The notes: a model not told the origin generated them from the sequence alone. DNA of 64,000 bases from an uncultured Clostridia bacterium (GCA_934133165.1 CAKPAW010000001.1:1-64000); one strand, 5' to 3'; numbered from the stretch's first letter, positions 9,068 through 17,734 are shown. A program made the numbers and translations.

Positions 9068-10069
9068 CTATATATTAGAAATTTCTACTCCTGTATAAAA
9101 ATGTTTTATTATTTCTTCGTAGTTCTTTCCTTCCTTTGCCATACTATCTGCACCTGTTTGACTCATGCCTACCCCATGACCATAGCCTAATACTGAAAAA
9201 TAAATATTATCGCCCTGTACTTCTATATTAAAGTTAGCTGACTTTAACCCAATAAGTGTTCTTATTTCTACTCCTGAAAATTCTTTATTTCCTATTTTTA
9301 TCTTTTTAACTCTGTTTCCGTCTGTGTACTCTAAAACAGAAATACAATTTTCATTACTAAAATCTATTTCAAAATCTGAATATTTTTCTTTTATTTTATT
9401 TATGAATTCTTGCTTAGTTATAGTTACTTCTGATTTATACTGTGAATATGCATCTTCCCCCGCAGTTGAAACAGATTGTAAATATGGGTATCCGCTTCCT
9501 CCCCAAACATTTAAAGTTGTTTCTGTTTTTCCTCCGCTATTTGAATGAAAAAATGCATTTATTGGCTTTCCTTCATAAGTAATATATTTTCCTTTTGTGC
9601 TTTCTACCGCTTCTACAATTTTGTTCCAGTTAGCCTCTCTTGAGTTTTCTTCCCATTTAGCTAATCTATCTTCCTTAGAAATCCATGCTTGACAACAGCT
9701 TGAGTTGTCACAGATATTTGCTTCTCCATGTTTTCCTTCATTATTTTCTATTTTGTATATTGTATATGTCCTAGCAACAACAGCTTGTGCTTTTAAAGCT
9801 TCTGTTTCAAAGCTTGCTGGCATTTCTGCAGACACTACCCCATACAAGTACTCATCTAATCCTATTTCTTCTATTTGCTCTGTTTTTGTATGGAATAGTT
9901 TTATAGTATTATATTTATTGTAATCATATTCTTTAGTAATAGAGCTTTGGTTTGTTTCATTTTCATATGTGTTAGTATTAACCTGTTTTTCCTCTCTTTT
10001 AGTAAGTAATATAGGAATTAAAAAGCATATTAATACAAATATGAAAATATAACCTAAAATCTTTTTCAA
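9068..10069 (-). CDS. spoIID: Stage II sporulation protein D, peptidoglycan lytic enzyme
   Basis: The protein has 333 residues with one N-terminal membrane helix (about 5-22) and a SpoIID/LytB domain. Seen motifs are L-D-E-Y-L-Y-G-V-V-S-A-E-M-P, A-L-K-A-Q-A-V-V-A-R-T-Y, a Cys pair region C-D-N-S-S-C-C-Q-A, F-F-H-S-N-S-G-G and G-Y-G-H-G-V-G-M-S-Q. SpoIID degrades glycan strands as part of the DMP complex that drives engulfment. The catalytic Glu lies in the S-A-E-M-P motif. It reads in the same direction as the spoIIQ-like gene, 138 bases before it. Length is normal for the family. Confidence 0.95.
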   Translation of the reverse strand: MKKILGYIFIFVLICFLIPILLTKREEKQVNTNTYENETNQSSITKEYDYNKYNTIKLFHTKTEQIEEIGLDEYLYGVVSAEMPASFETEALKAQAVVARTYTIYKIENNEGKHGEANICDNSSCCQAWISKEDRLAKWEENSREANWNKIVEAVESTKGKYITYEGKPINAFFHSNSGGKTETTLNVWGGSGYPYLQSVSTAGEDAYSQYKSEVTITKQEFINKIKEKYSDFEIDFSNENCISVLEYTDGNRVKKIKIGNKEFSGVEIRTLIGLKSANFNIEVQGDNIYFSVLGYGHGVGMSQTGADSMAKEGKNYEEIIKHFYTGVEISNI

Positions 10070-10089
10070 TCTTGATTTTCCCCCTAATA

Positions 10090-10207
10090 TTTTTTATATT
10101 CTAGGAAAGTTATCATAGTATGATAACTTTCTGTAGAAGATAAATATGGCAGAAATTAGATTTTGTAGCAGTTTACTCTGCGTACAAAATCTTAATTCTG
10201 GTTTTTT
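10090..10207 (+). repeat. Dispersed double-hairpin repeat, copy B
   Basis: This copy is nearly identical to copy A but lies in the opposite orientation, in the gap between sigF and spoIID. Its T run (GGTTTTTTATG) faces the plus strand, so it does not terminate the spoIIA operon in the usual way. Finding it in both orientations argues for a mobile repeat rather than a simple terminator. Confidence 0.8.
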
Positions 10208-10931
10208 ATGCTAATTTTAATTTCATAGAATTTAAAATTTTCTTTTCTATTCTTGAAACCTGTACTTGACTAATTCCTAGTATTTTTGCTACTTCCGTTT
10301 GAGTCTTGTTTTTATAATATCTAAGTAAAATGATTTCTTTTTCTCTTTGTTCTAAATTTGTTATCATTTCCTTTATTGTTAATTTATTTGTTAATGTCTC
10401 TGCCTCATCTACATTTGTGCTTAAGGTATCTAAAAATGATATTCCACCTTCATCATTTGTATAACTATCATCATATATAGAAATTGTTGGCTTAAGTGAA
10501 TCTAATGCTACTGCAATTTCTTCCTTTGGTATTTTTAACTGTTTAGCTATTTCTGTAATATTTATTTCTTCTCCTGTTTCTTTTAAATATTTTGATTGTA
10601 TATCTTTAATTTTTCCTGCAAGTTCCTTTATACTACGACTTACTTTTACACTTCCGTCGTCTCTAATAAAACGCTTAATTTCTCCCAATATGTATGGTAC
10701 TGCATATGTAGAAAGTTTAACTTCAAAAGAAGTATCAAATCTTTTTATGGATTTAATAAATCCAATACTTCCAATTTGATATAAATCTTCTAACTCGTAC
10801 CCTCTGTCTTTAAATCTTTTTACTATACTCCAAATAAGTCCATTATTTTCTTCAACTAATTTTGTCATCTTTTCTTGGTTTCCATTTTGCGCCTCTATAA
10901 TATCTTCTATATTATTTTCATATACCACCAT
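10206..10931 (-). CDS. sigF: RNA polymerase sporulation sigma factor SigF
   Basis: The protein has 241 residues. Region 2 (about 28-95) includes D-L-Y-Q-I-G-S-I-G-F-I-K and F-S-T-Y-A-type residues. Region 3 lies around 115-155, and a region 4 helix-turn-helix has T-Q-T-E-V-A-K-I-L-G-I-S-Q-V-Q-V-S-R-I-E. Subfamily is fixed by context: it is the third gene after spoIIAA and spoIIAB. SigF is the first forespore-specific sigma factor and is held inactive by SpoIIAB. The start follows GAGGAGAG. Confidence 0.96.
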   Translation of the reverse strand: MVVYENNIEDIIEAQNGNQEKMTKLVEENNGLIWSIVKRFKDRGYELEDLYQIGSIGFIKSIKRFDTSFEVKLSTYAVPYILGEIKRFIRDDGSVKVSRSIKELAGKIKDIQSKYLKETGEEINITEIAKQLKIPKEEIAVALDSLKPTISIYDDSYTNDEGGISFLDTLSTNVDEAETLTNKLTIKEMITNLEQREKEIILLRYYKNKTQTEVAKILGISQVQVSRIEKKILNSMKLKLA

Positions 10932-10976
10932 TTGATGACTCTCCTCATAAATATTTATTTAAGATTGTCTATGTAT

Positions 10977-11462
10977 CTATTTTTTACTTATTTCACTTAA
11001 GACTTTTTCTATATCTTGATCTTTTATTTCGTCCTTCTTTATTAATTTTTTCATTGTTACTTTAGTCCCTAAACCAACAATAGACTCTATTTTCATTTCA
11101 TCCATAAAACTCTCCATTATTGTAAAGCCCATTCCAGAGCGTTCTAAATTAGGCTTTGATGTATATAGTGGTTTTCTTGCTTCTTCTATATTTTCTATTC
11201 CTTTTCCTGTATCTGAAATTTCTATTGTTATTGAATTTCCAATAATTTTACAAATTATTTTTACTATTCCTTCTGTATCTTCGTATCCATGAATAATACA
11301 GTTTGTAACTGCTTCAGATACTGCTGTTTTTATGTCTGAGATTTCTTCAACAGTAGGATCTAGCTGTGCAACAAATGCCGCTACACTAATTCTTGCAAAT
11401 GCTTCATTATTAGACTTACTTATAAATTCTAATTGCATTTCATTTTCATATATACTTTTCAT
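10977..11462 (-). CDS. spoIIAB: Anti-sigma F factor and serine kinase SpoIIAB
   Basis: The protein has 161 residues with a GHKL ATPase fold: N-box E-A-V-T-N-C-I-I-H-G-Y near 48, G1 box D-T-G-K-G-I near 83 and G2 box S-G-M-G-F-T-I-M near 108. SpoIIAB binds SigF or phosphorylates SpoIIAA, depending on ATP/ADP. It is slightly longer at the C-terminus than the Bacillus protein (about 146 residues) because of a Lys/Glu-rich tail. It follows spoIIAA after 2 bases, with its ribosome binding site (AAGGAGG) inside the end of spoIIAA. Confidence 0.96.
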   Translation of the reverse strand: MKSIYENEMQLEFISKSNNEAFARISVAAFVAQLDPTVEEISDIKTAVSEAVTNCIIHGYEDTEGIVKIICKIIGNSITIEISDTGKGIENIEEARKPLYTSKPNLERSGMGFTIMESFMDEMKIESIVGLGTKVTMKKLIKKDEIKDQDIEKVLSEISKK

Positions 11463-11464
11463 TT

Positions 11465-11779
11465 TTAACTTGCCTCCTTAATTTTGCATATTCTTGTTAT
11501 TCCACTCATTTCAAATATTTTTTTCAATGTATGAGAGACATTTACTATTTCTAGGTCTCCTCCTATCATTTTCATCATTTTATATCTTCCTAGTACCATT
11601 CCTATTCCTGCACTATCCATAAACTCCACATTACTAAAATCAAATATAACTTTTCTTGGCATATATCTAGTAATTTCATTGTCTGCCTTCCTCCTTAATT
11701 TTTCTACTTCGTGATGGTCTATTTCTTCTGTTATTTCTAGCAAAAGAAGCTTGTCCTGCTTATCATAATTAACATTCAA
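11465..11779 (-). CDS. spoIIAA: Anti-anti-sigma F factor SpoIIAA
   Basis: This is a STAS-domain protein of 104 residues. The phosphorylated serine is the S in F-M-D-S-A-G-I-G, near residue 56. The start codon is TTG (11777-11779), the right distance after GGAGGT; no in-frame ATG fits. Dephosphorylated SpoIIAA releases SigF from SpoIIAB. It is the first gene of the spoIIA operon, and Spo0A-box-like sites lie 85-115 bases upstream. Confidence 0.96.
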   Translation of the reverse strand: MNVNYDKQDKLLLLEITEEIDHHEVEKLRRKADNEITRYMPRKVIFDFSNVEFMDSAGIGMVLGRYKMMKMIGGDLEIVNVSHTLKKIFEMSGITRICKIKEAS

Positions 11780-11863
11780 ATTTTTTACCTCCTTTTTTCC
11801 TTCTTTTGTTTAAGTTATTATATTTTATTTTCCATTATTTTCCAAGAGTGAATTATAGGAAGT

Positions 11864-11891
11864 TTTGACGATTTATAAGAAGTTTTCGACA
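11864..11891 (-). promoter_or_regulatory. Spo0A box(es) upstream of spoIIA
   Basis: A perfect 7-base 0A box (TGTCGAA on the minus strand, 11885-11891) is followed 21 bases later by a weaker one (CGTCAAA, 11864-11870). Spo0A-P activates spoIIA in spore formers. A TATAAT-like element lies nearer the gene, around 11820. The site is called by motif match only. Confidence 0.6.
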
Positions 11892-11900
11892 TTATTTTTA

Positions 11901-11940
11901 CAATTTTTAAATTTTAGGGACGGGCCTAAAAATTTAAAAT
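11901..11940. repeat. GGGACG intergenic repeat, inverted partner of 15301-15340
   Basis: The core AGGGACGGGCCT sits between TTTAAATTTT arms. Its reverse complement matches 15301-15340 at about 37 of 38 aligned bases, so the acetyltransferase-valS segment is bracketed by inverted copies. It belongs to a family of GGGAC/GTCCC words found in at least ten gaps here. Confidence 0.7.
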
Positions 11941-12051
11941 CTTTTTTTATTTATAAGAAAATAAATACAAAAAATGCAAAATCTGTTTTGTACATATTAT
12001 TTTATTTTTAGTTCATAATATTATTAATTATTAATTTGAGAGGTATTTTTT

Positions 12052-12513
12052 ATGATTGAAATTAGAGAAGTTAAGAAAAAAGATTTAGAACTTTTAGCAA
12101 ATATTTATAGTGTTATTTATTTGAATGTTCCTGCTAAAGAAGATATGAGTTATGAAGACTCTTTTTCTTATTTAGAATATTTTTATAAGCATCAACCTGA
12201 TTTGTTTCTTTGTGCAATAGAAGACAATATTCCTGTTGGTGCTGTAATGTCTATTTTAAGGCCATGTGCAAATGGATTGTATTTATCTGATACAGAAGTA
12301 TTTGTAATAGAAGATTACAGAAATAAAAATTTAGGTTTAAAGTTATTATCAAAACAATTTGAAATTGCTGATGCAAAATATAATGTAAATTATAGTAAGA
12401 CTTTATGCTACAAAACTGATAATAATTGGTACGAAAAAGCTGGCTATTCGGTTCAAAATGATATTGTTGTTTTAAAATGTAATATTCAAAAATTTTTAGA
12501 AAATAATGTTTAA
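12052..12513 (+). CDS. GNAT-family N-acetyltransferase
   Basis: This 153-residue protein is one of the few plus-strand genes. It has the GNAT pattern: an N-terminal I-R-E-V-K-K-K-D-L-E-L-L start, a beta strand L-F-L-C-A-I-E-D-N-I-P-V-G-A-V, the strand T-E-V-F-V-I-E-D-Y-R and an acetyl-CoA loop R-N-K-N-L-G-L-K-L-L (a variant of R/Q-x-x-G-x-G/A), then a late W-Y-E-K-A-G-Y. The second glycine of the acetyl-CoA loop is replaced by leucine. The acyl acceptor cannot be predicted. It has its own ribosome binding site (GAGAGGT) and terminator and is divergent from spoIIAA. Confidence 0.8.
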   Translation: MIEIREVKKKDLELLANIYSVIYLNVPAKEDMSYEDSFSYLEYFYKHQPDLFLCAIEDNIPVGAVMSILRPCANGLYLSDTEVFVIEDYRNKNLGLKLLSKQFEIADAKYNVNYSKTLCYKTDNNWYEKAGYSVQNDIVVLKCNIQKFLENNV

Positions 12514-12516
12514 TAT

Positions 12517-12559
12517 AAAAAACTCTAATAAGAATTTTTTCATTCCTATTAGAGTTTTT
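12517..12559 (+). terminator. Intrinsic terminator after the acetyltransferase
   Basis: AAAACTCTAATAG-type arms pair with CTATTAGAGTTTTT and are followed by a T run. Confidence 0.8.
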
Positions 12560-12626
12560 ATTCATTCTTTAAAATTCAAGTAGCTTTAAACAACAAATAT
12601 AATTAATTTTTAACCATACTTAAATC

Positions 12627-15278
12627 TTATTTTAATCCTTCTAATCTTTCTTTTGCTGTTTGTAATAAACCTTCATATTTAGCAAGTTTTTCTTTTTCCT
12701 CATTTATTTTTGCTTCTGGAGCTTTTGCTACAAATCCTGGATTTGAAAGCATTTTTGTTGCTCTTTCTACTTCACTTGTTAGTTTTTTAATTTCTTCTTC
12801 AAGTCTTGCTTTTTCTGCTTCTTTATCTATTAAATCTCCAAGCTCAATTATTACTTCCATTTGTTTTGTCATAATTGAAGTTACATTTTCCATATTTACA
12901 TCATTTTCTTCTTTTATTTCTAAATCTGTTGCAAATCCTAATTTTTCTATCATTGCTTTTGAAGTTTCTAGCATTTCTTTTAAATTTTTAGTTACAAAGA
13001 TTAATTTAGATTTTTTAGAAGGATGTATATTTTGAACTGTTCTTAAATTTCTTATTCCTACTATTATTTCTTTTAATTCTTCTATAGCTTCTTCTTCATT
13101 TTCAAAATTCCATTCTTTATTATATTCAGGCCATTTTGAAATCATTATGCTTTTATCATTATGATATAACTTCATAAATATTTCTTCTGTCATAAATGGC
13201 ATAACTGGATGCAATAATTTTAATGAATTTATTAATACTTTATTTAATGTCCATAAACATGTATCTTTTGTGTTGCAGTTTTCATCATATAAACGTGGCT
13301 TTACCATTTCTATATACCAATCGCAGAATTCGTTCCAAATAAAGTCATATATTTTTTGAAGTGCAACACCCATATCATAGTTATCTAAGTTTATACTTAC
13401 TTCTTTTATAACATTATTTAATTTAGATAGAATCCATTTATCTTCATAAGTTAAGTTTGCAGGTAACTCTTCTGTTTCTAAATATTTTGTATCTATATCT
13501 TCTTTTATATTACCAAGTACAAATTTAGAAGCATTCCATAATTTATTTGCAAAGTTTGATGCTACTTCTAGTTTTTCTGGCATATATCTAATGTCATTTC
13601 CTGCTGAAATTCCATATATTAAAGAGAAACGTAAGCTATCAGTTCCATATTTTGCTATTATTTCTAATGGATCTATTCCATTTCCTAAAGATTTAGACAT
13701 CTTTCTTCCTTGTGAATCTCTTACTATTCCGTGAATTAAAACATCTTTAAAAGGTTCTACTCCAGTATGTTTTATTCCAGAGAATATCATTCTTGCTACC
13801 CAGAAGAATATAATATCATATCCTGTAACTAATGTTGATGTTGGATAAAAATATTTAAAATCTTCTGTTTGTTCTGGCCAACCTAATGTTGAAAATGGCC
13901 ATAGCGCAGAACTAAACCATGTATCTAATGTGTCTTCATCTTGATGAATATGTGTGCTTCCACATTTACTACATTTTTCTGGAGCATTTTCTTCTACCAT
14001 CATTTCATGGCAGTCTTCACAATAATATGCTGGTATTCTATGTCCCCACCATAATTGTCTTGAAATACACCAATCTTTTACATTGTCCATCCAAGCGAAA
14101 TATGTTTTATCATATTTTGAAGGTATAAATCTTACTTTTCCACTTCTTACAGCTTCATTTGCAGGTTTTGCTAAAGGTTCCATTTTTACAAACCATTGCT
14201 CTGAAATGTGTGGTTCTATTGTATTGTGGCATCTGTAACATTTTCCTACATTATGTGTGTAATCTTCTATTTTTACTAAATCGCCTAGTTCTTCTAATTT
14301 TTCTACTATTTTTTGTCTAGCTTCTAATAAGTCCATTCCAGCATATTCTGGTACTAGATTTCCCATTTTAAAGTTTTCATCAAATACTTCTATTATCTCT
14401 AAATTGTGAGTCAATGCTGCTTGGTAATCATTTGGATCATGTGCTGGTGTTAATTTAACAGCACCTGTACCAAATTCTTTTTCAACAAATGGATCTGCTA
14501 TAATTGGTATTTCTTTATTCATTATTGGAAGTATAACTGTTTTTCCAACTAAATCTTTATATCTTTCATCGTCTGGATGAACTGCAACACCTGTATCTCC
14601 AAGCATTGTTTCTGGTCTTGTTGTTGCAACTATAATATATCTATCTTCGTCTTTTACTTTATAACGAATATGCCATAAATGTGTTGGTTCTTCTTCATAT
14701 TCAACTTCTGCATCTGATATAGATGTATTGCAATATGGGCACCAGTTTATCATTCTTTTTCCTTTATAAATTAATCCTTCTCTATAAAGTTTTATAAATA
14801 CATATTTAACAGCATCTGATAATCCATCATCCATTGTAAATCTTTCTCTTGTCCAATCACAAGAACATCCCAATTTTTTAATTTGATTTACAATTGCTCC
14901 ACCATATTCTTTTTTCCAATCCCATGCTCTTTCTAAGAATCCTTCTCTTCCTATATCTTCTTTCGTAATTCCTGCTTCCTTCATTTTTGCAACTATTTTA
15001 GCTTCTGTTGCTATTGCAGCATGGTCTGTTCCAGGAATCCATAAAGCATTAAAGCCTTGCATTCTTTTATATCTAATTAATATATCTTGTATTGTTTCAT
15101 CTAAAGCATGACCCATATGAAGTTTTCCTGTAATATTTGGTGGTGGAATAACTATTGTATAAGGTATTTTTGTTCTATCATCTGATGGTTTAAAATATCC
15201 TTTTTCCTCCCAACTTTCATATAATTTTTCTTCAAAGTCTTTTGGATTATATTTTCCTTCTAACTCATGTTTACACAT
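12627..15278 (-). CDS. valS: Valyl-tRNA synthetase
   Basis: This is a class I synthetase of 883 residues, a normal length. It has the HIGH-type motif H-M-G-H near 56, an editing domain (T-T-R-P-E-T near 217), zinc-like Cys clusters (C-P-Y-C near 180 and C-x-x-C around 420) and K-M-S-K-S near 530. The C-terminal 65 residues form the typical ValRS coiled coil. It charges tRNA-Val in the cytoplasm. A T-box leader lies directly upstream, which fits control by uncharged tRNA-Val. Confidence 0.98.
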   Translation of the reverse strand: MCKHELEGKYNPKDFEEKLYESWEEKGYFKPSDDRTKIPYTIVIPPPNITGKLHMGHALDETIQDILIRYKRMQGFNALWIPGTDHAAIATEAKIVAKMKEAGITKEDIGREGFLERAWDWKKEYGGAIVNQIKKLGCSCDWTRERFTMDDGLSDAVKYVFIKLYREGLIYKGKRMINWCPYCNTSISDAEVEYEEEPTHLWHIRYKVKDEDRYIIVATTRPETMLGDTGVAVHPDDERYKDLVGKTVILPIMNKEIPIIADPFVEKEFGTGAVKLTPAHDPNDYQAALTHNLEIIEVFDENFKMGNLVPEYAGMDLLEARQKIVEKLEELGDLVKIEDYTHNVGKCYRCHNTIEPHISEQWFVKMEPLAKPANEAVRSGKVRFIPSKYDKTYFAWMDNVKDWCISRQLWWGHRIPAYYCEDCHEMMVEENAPEKCSKCGSTHIHQDEDTLDTWFSSALWPFSTLGWPEQTEDFKYFYPTSTLVTGYDIIFFWVARMIFSGIKHTGVEPFKDVLIHGIVRDSQGRKMSKSLGNGIDPLEIIAKYGTDSLRFSLIYGISAGNDIRYMPEKLEVASNFANKLWNASKFVLGNIKEDIDTKYLETEELPANLTYEDKWILSKLNNVIKEVSINLDNYDMGVALQKIYDFIWNEFCDWYIEMVKPRLYDENCNTKDTCLWTLNKVLINSLKLLHPVMPFMTEEIFMKLYHNDKSIMISKWPEYNKEWNFENEEEAIEELKEIIVGIRNLRTVQNIHPSKKSKLIFVTKNLKEMLETSKAMIEKLGFATDLEIKEENDVNMENVTSIMTKQMEVIIELGDLIDKEAEKARLEEEIKKLTSEVERATKMLSNPGFVAKAPEAKINEEKEKLAKYEGLLQTAKERLEGLK

Positions 15279-15300
15279 ATTCTTTCCTCCTTATTATCTT

Positions 15301-15340
15301 TTTTAAATTTTTAAGCCCGTCCCTAAAATTTAAAAATTAC
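15301..15340. repeat. GGGACG intergenic repeat, inverted partner of 11901-11940
   Basis: This nearly perfect reverse-complement copy of 11901-11940 has the core AAGCCCGTCCCT between TTTAAATTTT arms. It lies between valS and its T-box terminator, so it would be part of the valS 5' untranslated region. Confidence 0.7.
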
Positions 15341-15345
15341 AAACA

Positions 15346-15590
15346 AAAAGCTCACCCTCATAATAAGGGCGAGCTAAAATTTCTCACGGTACCACCTTAA
15401 TTTATAAATAATTTTATTATTTATATCTTAACTACAGTTAACGCCTGTTAAACGAGAATAACTACTATTATTTCACTATTCTAACAAAAAAGCTACCTTC
15501 TGTTTTCTTTTCTATAAGAAGCTTTCAGCGTAATCACTTCTTTTCTCTTTTCTAGTAAGTTTAAACATACTCCTCTTTTTTCTTGTTTTT
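15346..15590 (-). promoter_or_regulatory. T-box leader of valS
   Basis: On the minus strand this contains a Stem I region, the T-box core AAGGTGGTACCGTGAG (15384-15399) and a terminator with arms AGCTCGCCCTTATT and its partner (15346-15374) followed by a U run. A GUA triplet in AGAAGGTAGC near 15490 is a plausible valine specifier, matching the downstream gene. Confidence 0.92.
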
Positions 15591-15637
15591 CAATATGTAT
15601 TATATTATACAATAATTTTATATTTTATGCAACTATT

Positions 15638-15838
15638 TTATTTAATATTTAAAAATACTACTACAAATCCTAATACAAATAGCAAAAATCCACCTATTTT
15701 AAACCATTTAGCTCCTTCATTTTGATCGTGAAAGCTAAACCATTTTTTAGTTTGTTTTCTTGCATCATATATCATTATAACACCTAACATTGCTAATAGC
15801 ATTCCTATTAAAATACAAATTATATTTATTAATTCCAT
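15638..15838 (-). CDS. Small membrane protein of unknown function
   Basis: The protein has 66 residues with two predicted membrane helices (about 3-24 and 47-65). They are joined by a basic and polar loop of about 22 residues, A-R-K-Q-T-K-K-W-F-S-F-H-D-Q. It resembles small immunity-type or DUF membrane proteins, but I cannot name a family. It lies 15 bases after the mutarotase-like gene, probably in one transcript. Confidence 0.7.
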   Translation of the reverse strand: MELINIICILIGMLLAMLGVIMIYDARKQTKKWFSFHDQNEGAKWFKIGGFLLFVLGFVVVFLNIK

Positions 15839-15853
15839 ATTTTTTACATCCTT

Positions 15854-16717
15854 TTAGAAAAATTCTACTGTATATTTACATTCATATTCTTGCTTTGGTG
15901 GCAATAATAGTATGTCTGTTTTTTGTCTAAATACTCCTGAACCATTTACATTATCTGCTGTTGTCATCCAAGGTTCTATACATATAAATGGTGCTCTTGG
16001 CTTTGTCCATACAGCAAGATATGGAAAACCTGTAAAATCCATTGTAAGTACTGTTTTTCCATTATTTTTTAAACTTACTTTATTTGATTTTAGACCTTTC
16101 ATAATAATTGCATCATTGCTAAATGAATTTGCATTTAAAGGAACTACTTTTTTGTTTTCTAATATATTTTTAGCGTATTCTGTTCCTATCAATCCATCTA
16201 CTAGATATAGAAAATGAATTTTATCTTCTTCCTCTTCAAATTCTAAATAATAATTTCCTTTATCTAGTTCTTCTCTATTTATTTTAAATGCTGGATGTCC
16301 ACCTATACCAAATGGCATATCTGTGTCTCCTTCATTTACTACTTTATAAATTGTTGTTAACTTATTTCCATCTGTTCTATATGTTACTGTTAAAGAAAAT
16401 TCATATGGATATTTATCTATTAGTTTATTATCACTTCTAAATACGTAAGAATGAAAATTATCTAACTTTGTTAAAGGTTCAAATTCCATATCTCTAGCAA
16501 AACCATGTTGTTGCATTTCATATGTTCTACCATTTATAATGGTCTGGTTTTTCTTACATTTTCCAACCGTAGGAAATAATACTGGCCAATGTCTTTTCCA
16601 ATATATTCTTCCATTTTCATCTGTACAATTTTCACCTTGATGTACTTTTTCTTCTGCATTTATTTTGAAGCTTACTAACTCTGCACCATATTTTGAAGTT
16701 AGCATTTGTGTATACAT
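15854..16717 (-). CDS. Aldose 1-epimerase family protein (LacX-like)
   Basis: The protein has 287 residues of the galactose mutarotase superfamily. Motifs are S-K-Y-G-A-E-L-V-S near 8, W-P-V-L-F-P-T-V-G near 45, Q-Q-H-G-F-A-R-D near 68 and G-I-G-G-H-P-A-F near 137. A late P-F-I-C-I-E-P-W near 240 holds the likely catalytic Glu. It probably interconverts anomers of a hexose or hexose phosphate. The exact substrate is not predictable. The ribosome binding site is AAGGAG. Confidence 0.88.
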   Translation of the reverse strand: MYTQMLTSKYGAELVSFKINAEEKVHQGENCTDENGRIYWKRHWPVLFPTVGKCKKNQTIINGRTYEMQQHGFARDMEFEPLTKLDNFHSYVFRSDNKLIDKYPYEFSLTVTYRTDGNKLTTIYKVVNEGDTDMPFGIGGHPAFKINREELDKGNYYLEFEEEEDKIHFLYLVDGLIGTEYAKNILENKKVVPLNANSFSNDAIIMKGLKSNKVSLKNNGKTVLTMDFTGFPYLAVWTKPRAPFICIEPWMTTADNVNGSGVFRQKTDILLLPPKQEYECKYTVEFF

Positions 16718-16823
16718 AGAAAATTTCTCCTTTTTTCTTTATTTTTTCCTTATTATCTTATTCTTTTTTTATGTAAATGTCAATATTTTTGAAGAAAAAT
16801 GTAGTATTTTATATTCGAATATC

Positions 16824-16937
16824 AAAATCAGAATCAAGATTTTATATTCAGTATAAACTATTACAAAATCTAATTATTGTCATTTTTATCTTCTATAGAA
16901 ATTTATCATATTATTTTAAATTTCCTATTACAAAAAA
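16824..16937 (-). repeat. Dispersed double-hairpin repeat, copy D (degenerate)
   Basis: This is recognisably the same element as copies A and B (CAGAATCAAGATTTT, ATCTTCTA, GAAATTTATCATA), but both hairpins are eroded. It lies between rpmA and the mutarotase gene. Confidence 0.65.
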
Positions 16938-16970
16938 ACGAGACTAACTTATTTTATAAATTAGTCTCTG
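16932..16970 (-). terminator. Terminator of the rplU-rpmA operon
   Basis: GAGACTAA pairs with TTAGTCTC and is followed by TTTTTTT on the minus strand, directly after rpmA. Confidence 0.85.
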
Positions 16971-16985
16971 CAATAAATTTATTAT

Positions 16986-17255
16986 TTATGCTTGTGCTTC
17001 CTCTACTGGATAAACACTAACTTGTTTTTTATCTTTTCCAAGTCTTTCAAATTTAACATTTCCATCTACTAATGCAAATAATGTGTCATCGCTTCCGATT
17101 CCAACATTTGTTCCTGGATGGAATTTAGTTCCTCTTTGTCTTACTAGAATATTTCCAGCTAATACAAATTGGCCATCTGCTCTTTTTAAACCAAGACGTT
17201 TTGATTCACTATCTCTACCGTTCTTAACACTACCTTGACCTTTCTTATGAGCCAT
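16986..17255 (-). CDS. rpmA: Large-subunit ribosomal protein L27 (bL27), no N-terminal extension
   Basis: The protein has 89 residues, opening M-A-H-K-K-G-Q-G-S-V-K-N-G-R-D-S, with G-N-I-L-V-R-Q-R-G-T-K-F-H-P-G at 34-48. L27 reaches the peptidyl-transferase centre with its N-terminus. Most Firmicutes make L27 with a short extension (ending in F-F-A) removed by the Prp protease. Here the start codon, fixed by GGGAGTGAG, gives the mature form directly. The prp (ysxB) gene that normally sits between rplU and rpmA is absent from the 56-base gap. Confidence 0.97.
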   Translation of the reverse strand: MAHKKGQGSVKNGRDSESKRLGLKRADGQFVLAGNILVRQRGTKFHPGTNVGIGSDDTLFALVDGNVKFERLGKDKKQVSVYPVEEAQA

Positions 17256-17311
17256 GTTTTCTCACTCCCTTCGTGTTTTTATATATATCCGTTTATAGAT
17301 TTTGATTTAAA

Positions 17312-17734
17312 TTATGCTTCTACTTTTTCAGTTTTAGCTTCTGTTGCTTTTTTTGTTGTAGTTGCTTTTTTAGTTGTTGTTTCAGCTTTTGCTTCTGCTT
17401 TTTCTGCAGTAGCTTTTGCTGCTGGCATAGCTATTTTAGTAATTTCTACTTTTGTAAATGGTTGTCTATGTCCTTGTGTTCTTCTGTAGTTCTTTTTTGC
17501 TTTATATTTGTAAACTACTATTTTTTTACCTTTACCATGTTCAACTACTTTTCCTTCTACTTTAATACCTTTAACATATGGAGCTCCAACTTCTACTTTT
17601 TTATCGTCAGATACTAAAACTACTTTATCAAAAGTAACTTTTTTTCCTTCTTCTGCGTCTAATTTTTCGAAGAATACTACATCTCCTTCTGCTACTTTGT
17701 ATTGTTTTCCACAGCTTTCAATTATTGCGTACAT
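17312..17734 (-). CDS. rplU: Large-subunit ribosomal protein L21 (bL21) with C-terminal tail
   Basis: The protein has 140 residues. The first 103 are the normal L21, with Y-A-I-I-E-S-C-G-K-Q-Y-K-V and Y-K-A-K-K-N-Y-R-R-T-Q-G-H-R-Q. An extra Ala/Lys/Thr/Glu-rich tail of about 37 residues follows, probably disordered. L21 binds 23S rRNA. It is the first gene of the rplU-rpmA operon, downstream of a strong promoter and a structured leader. Confidence 0.97.
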   Translation of the reverse strand: MYAIIESCGKQYKVAEGDVVFFEKLDAEEGKKVTFDKVVLVSDDKKVEVGAPYVKGIKVEGKVVEHGKGKKIVVYKYKAKKNYRRTQGHRQPFTKVEITKIAMPAAKATAEKAEAKAETTTKKATTTKKATEAKTEKVEA

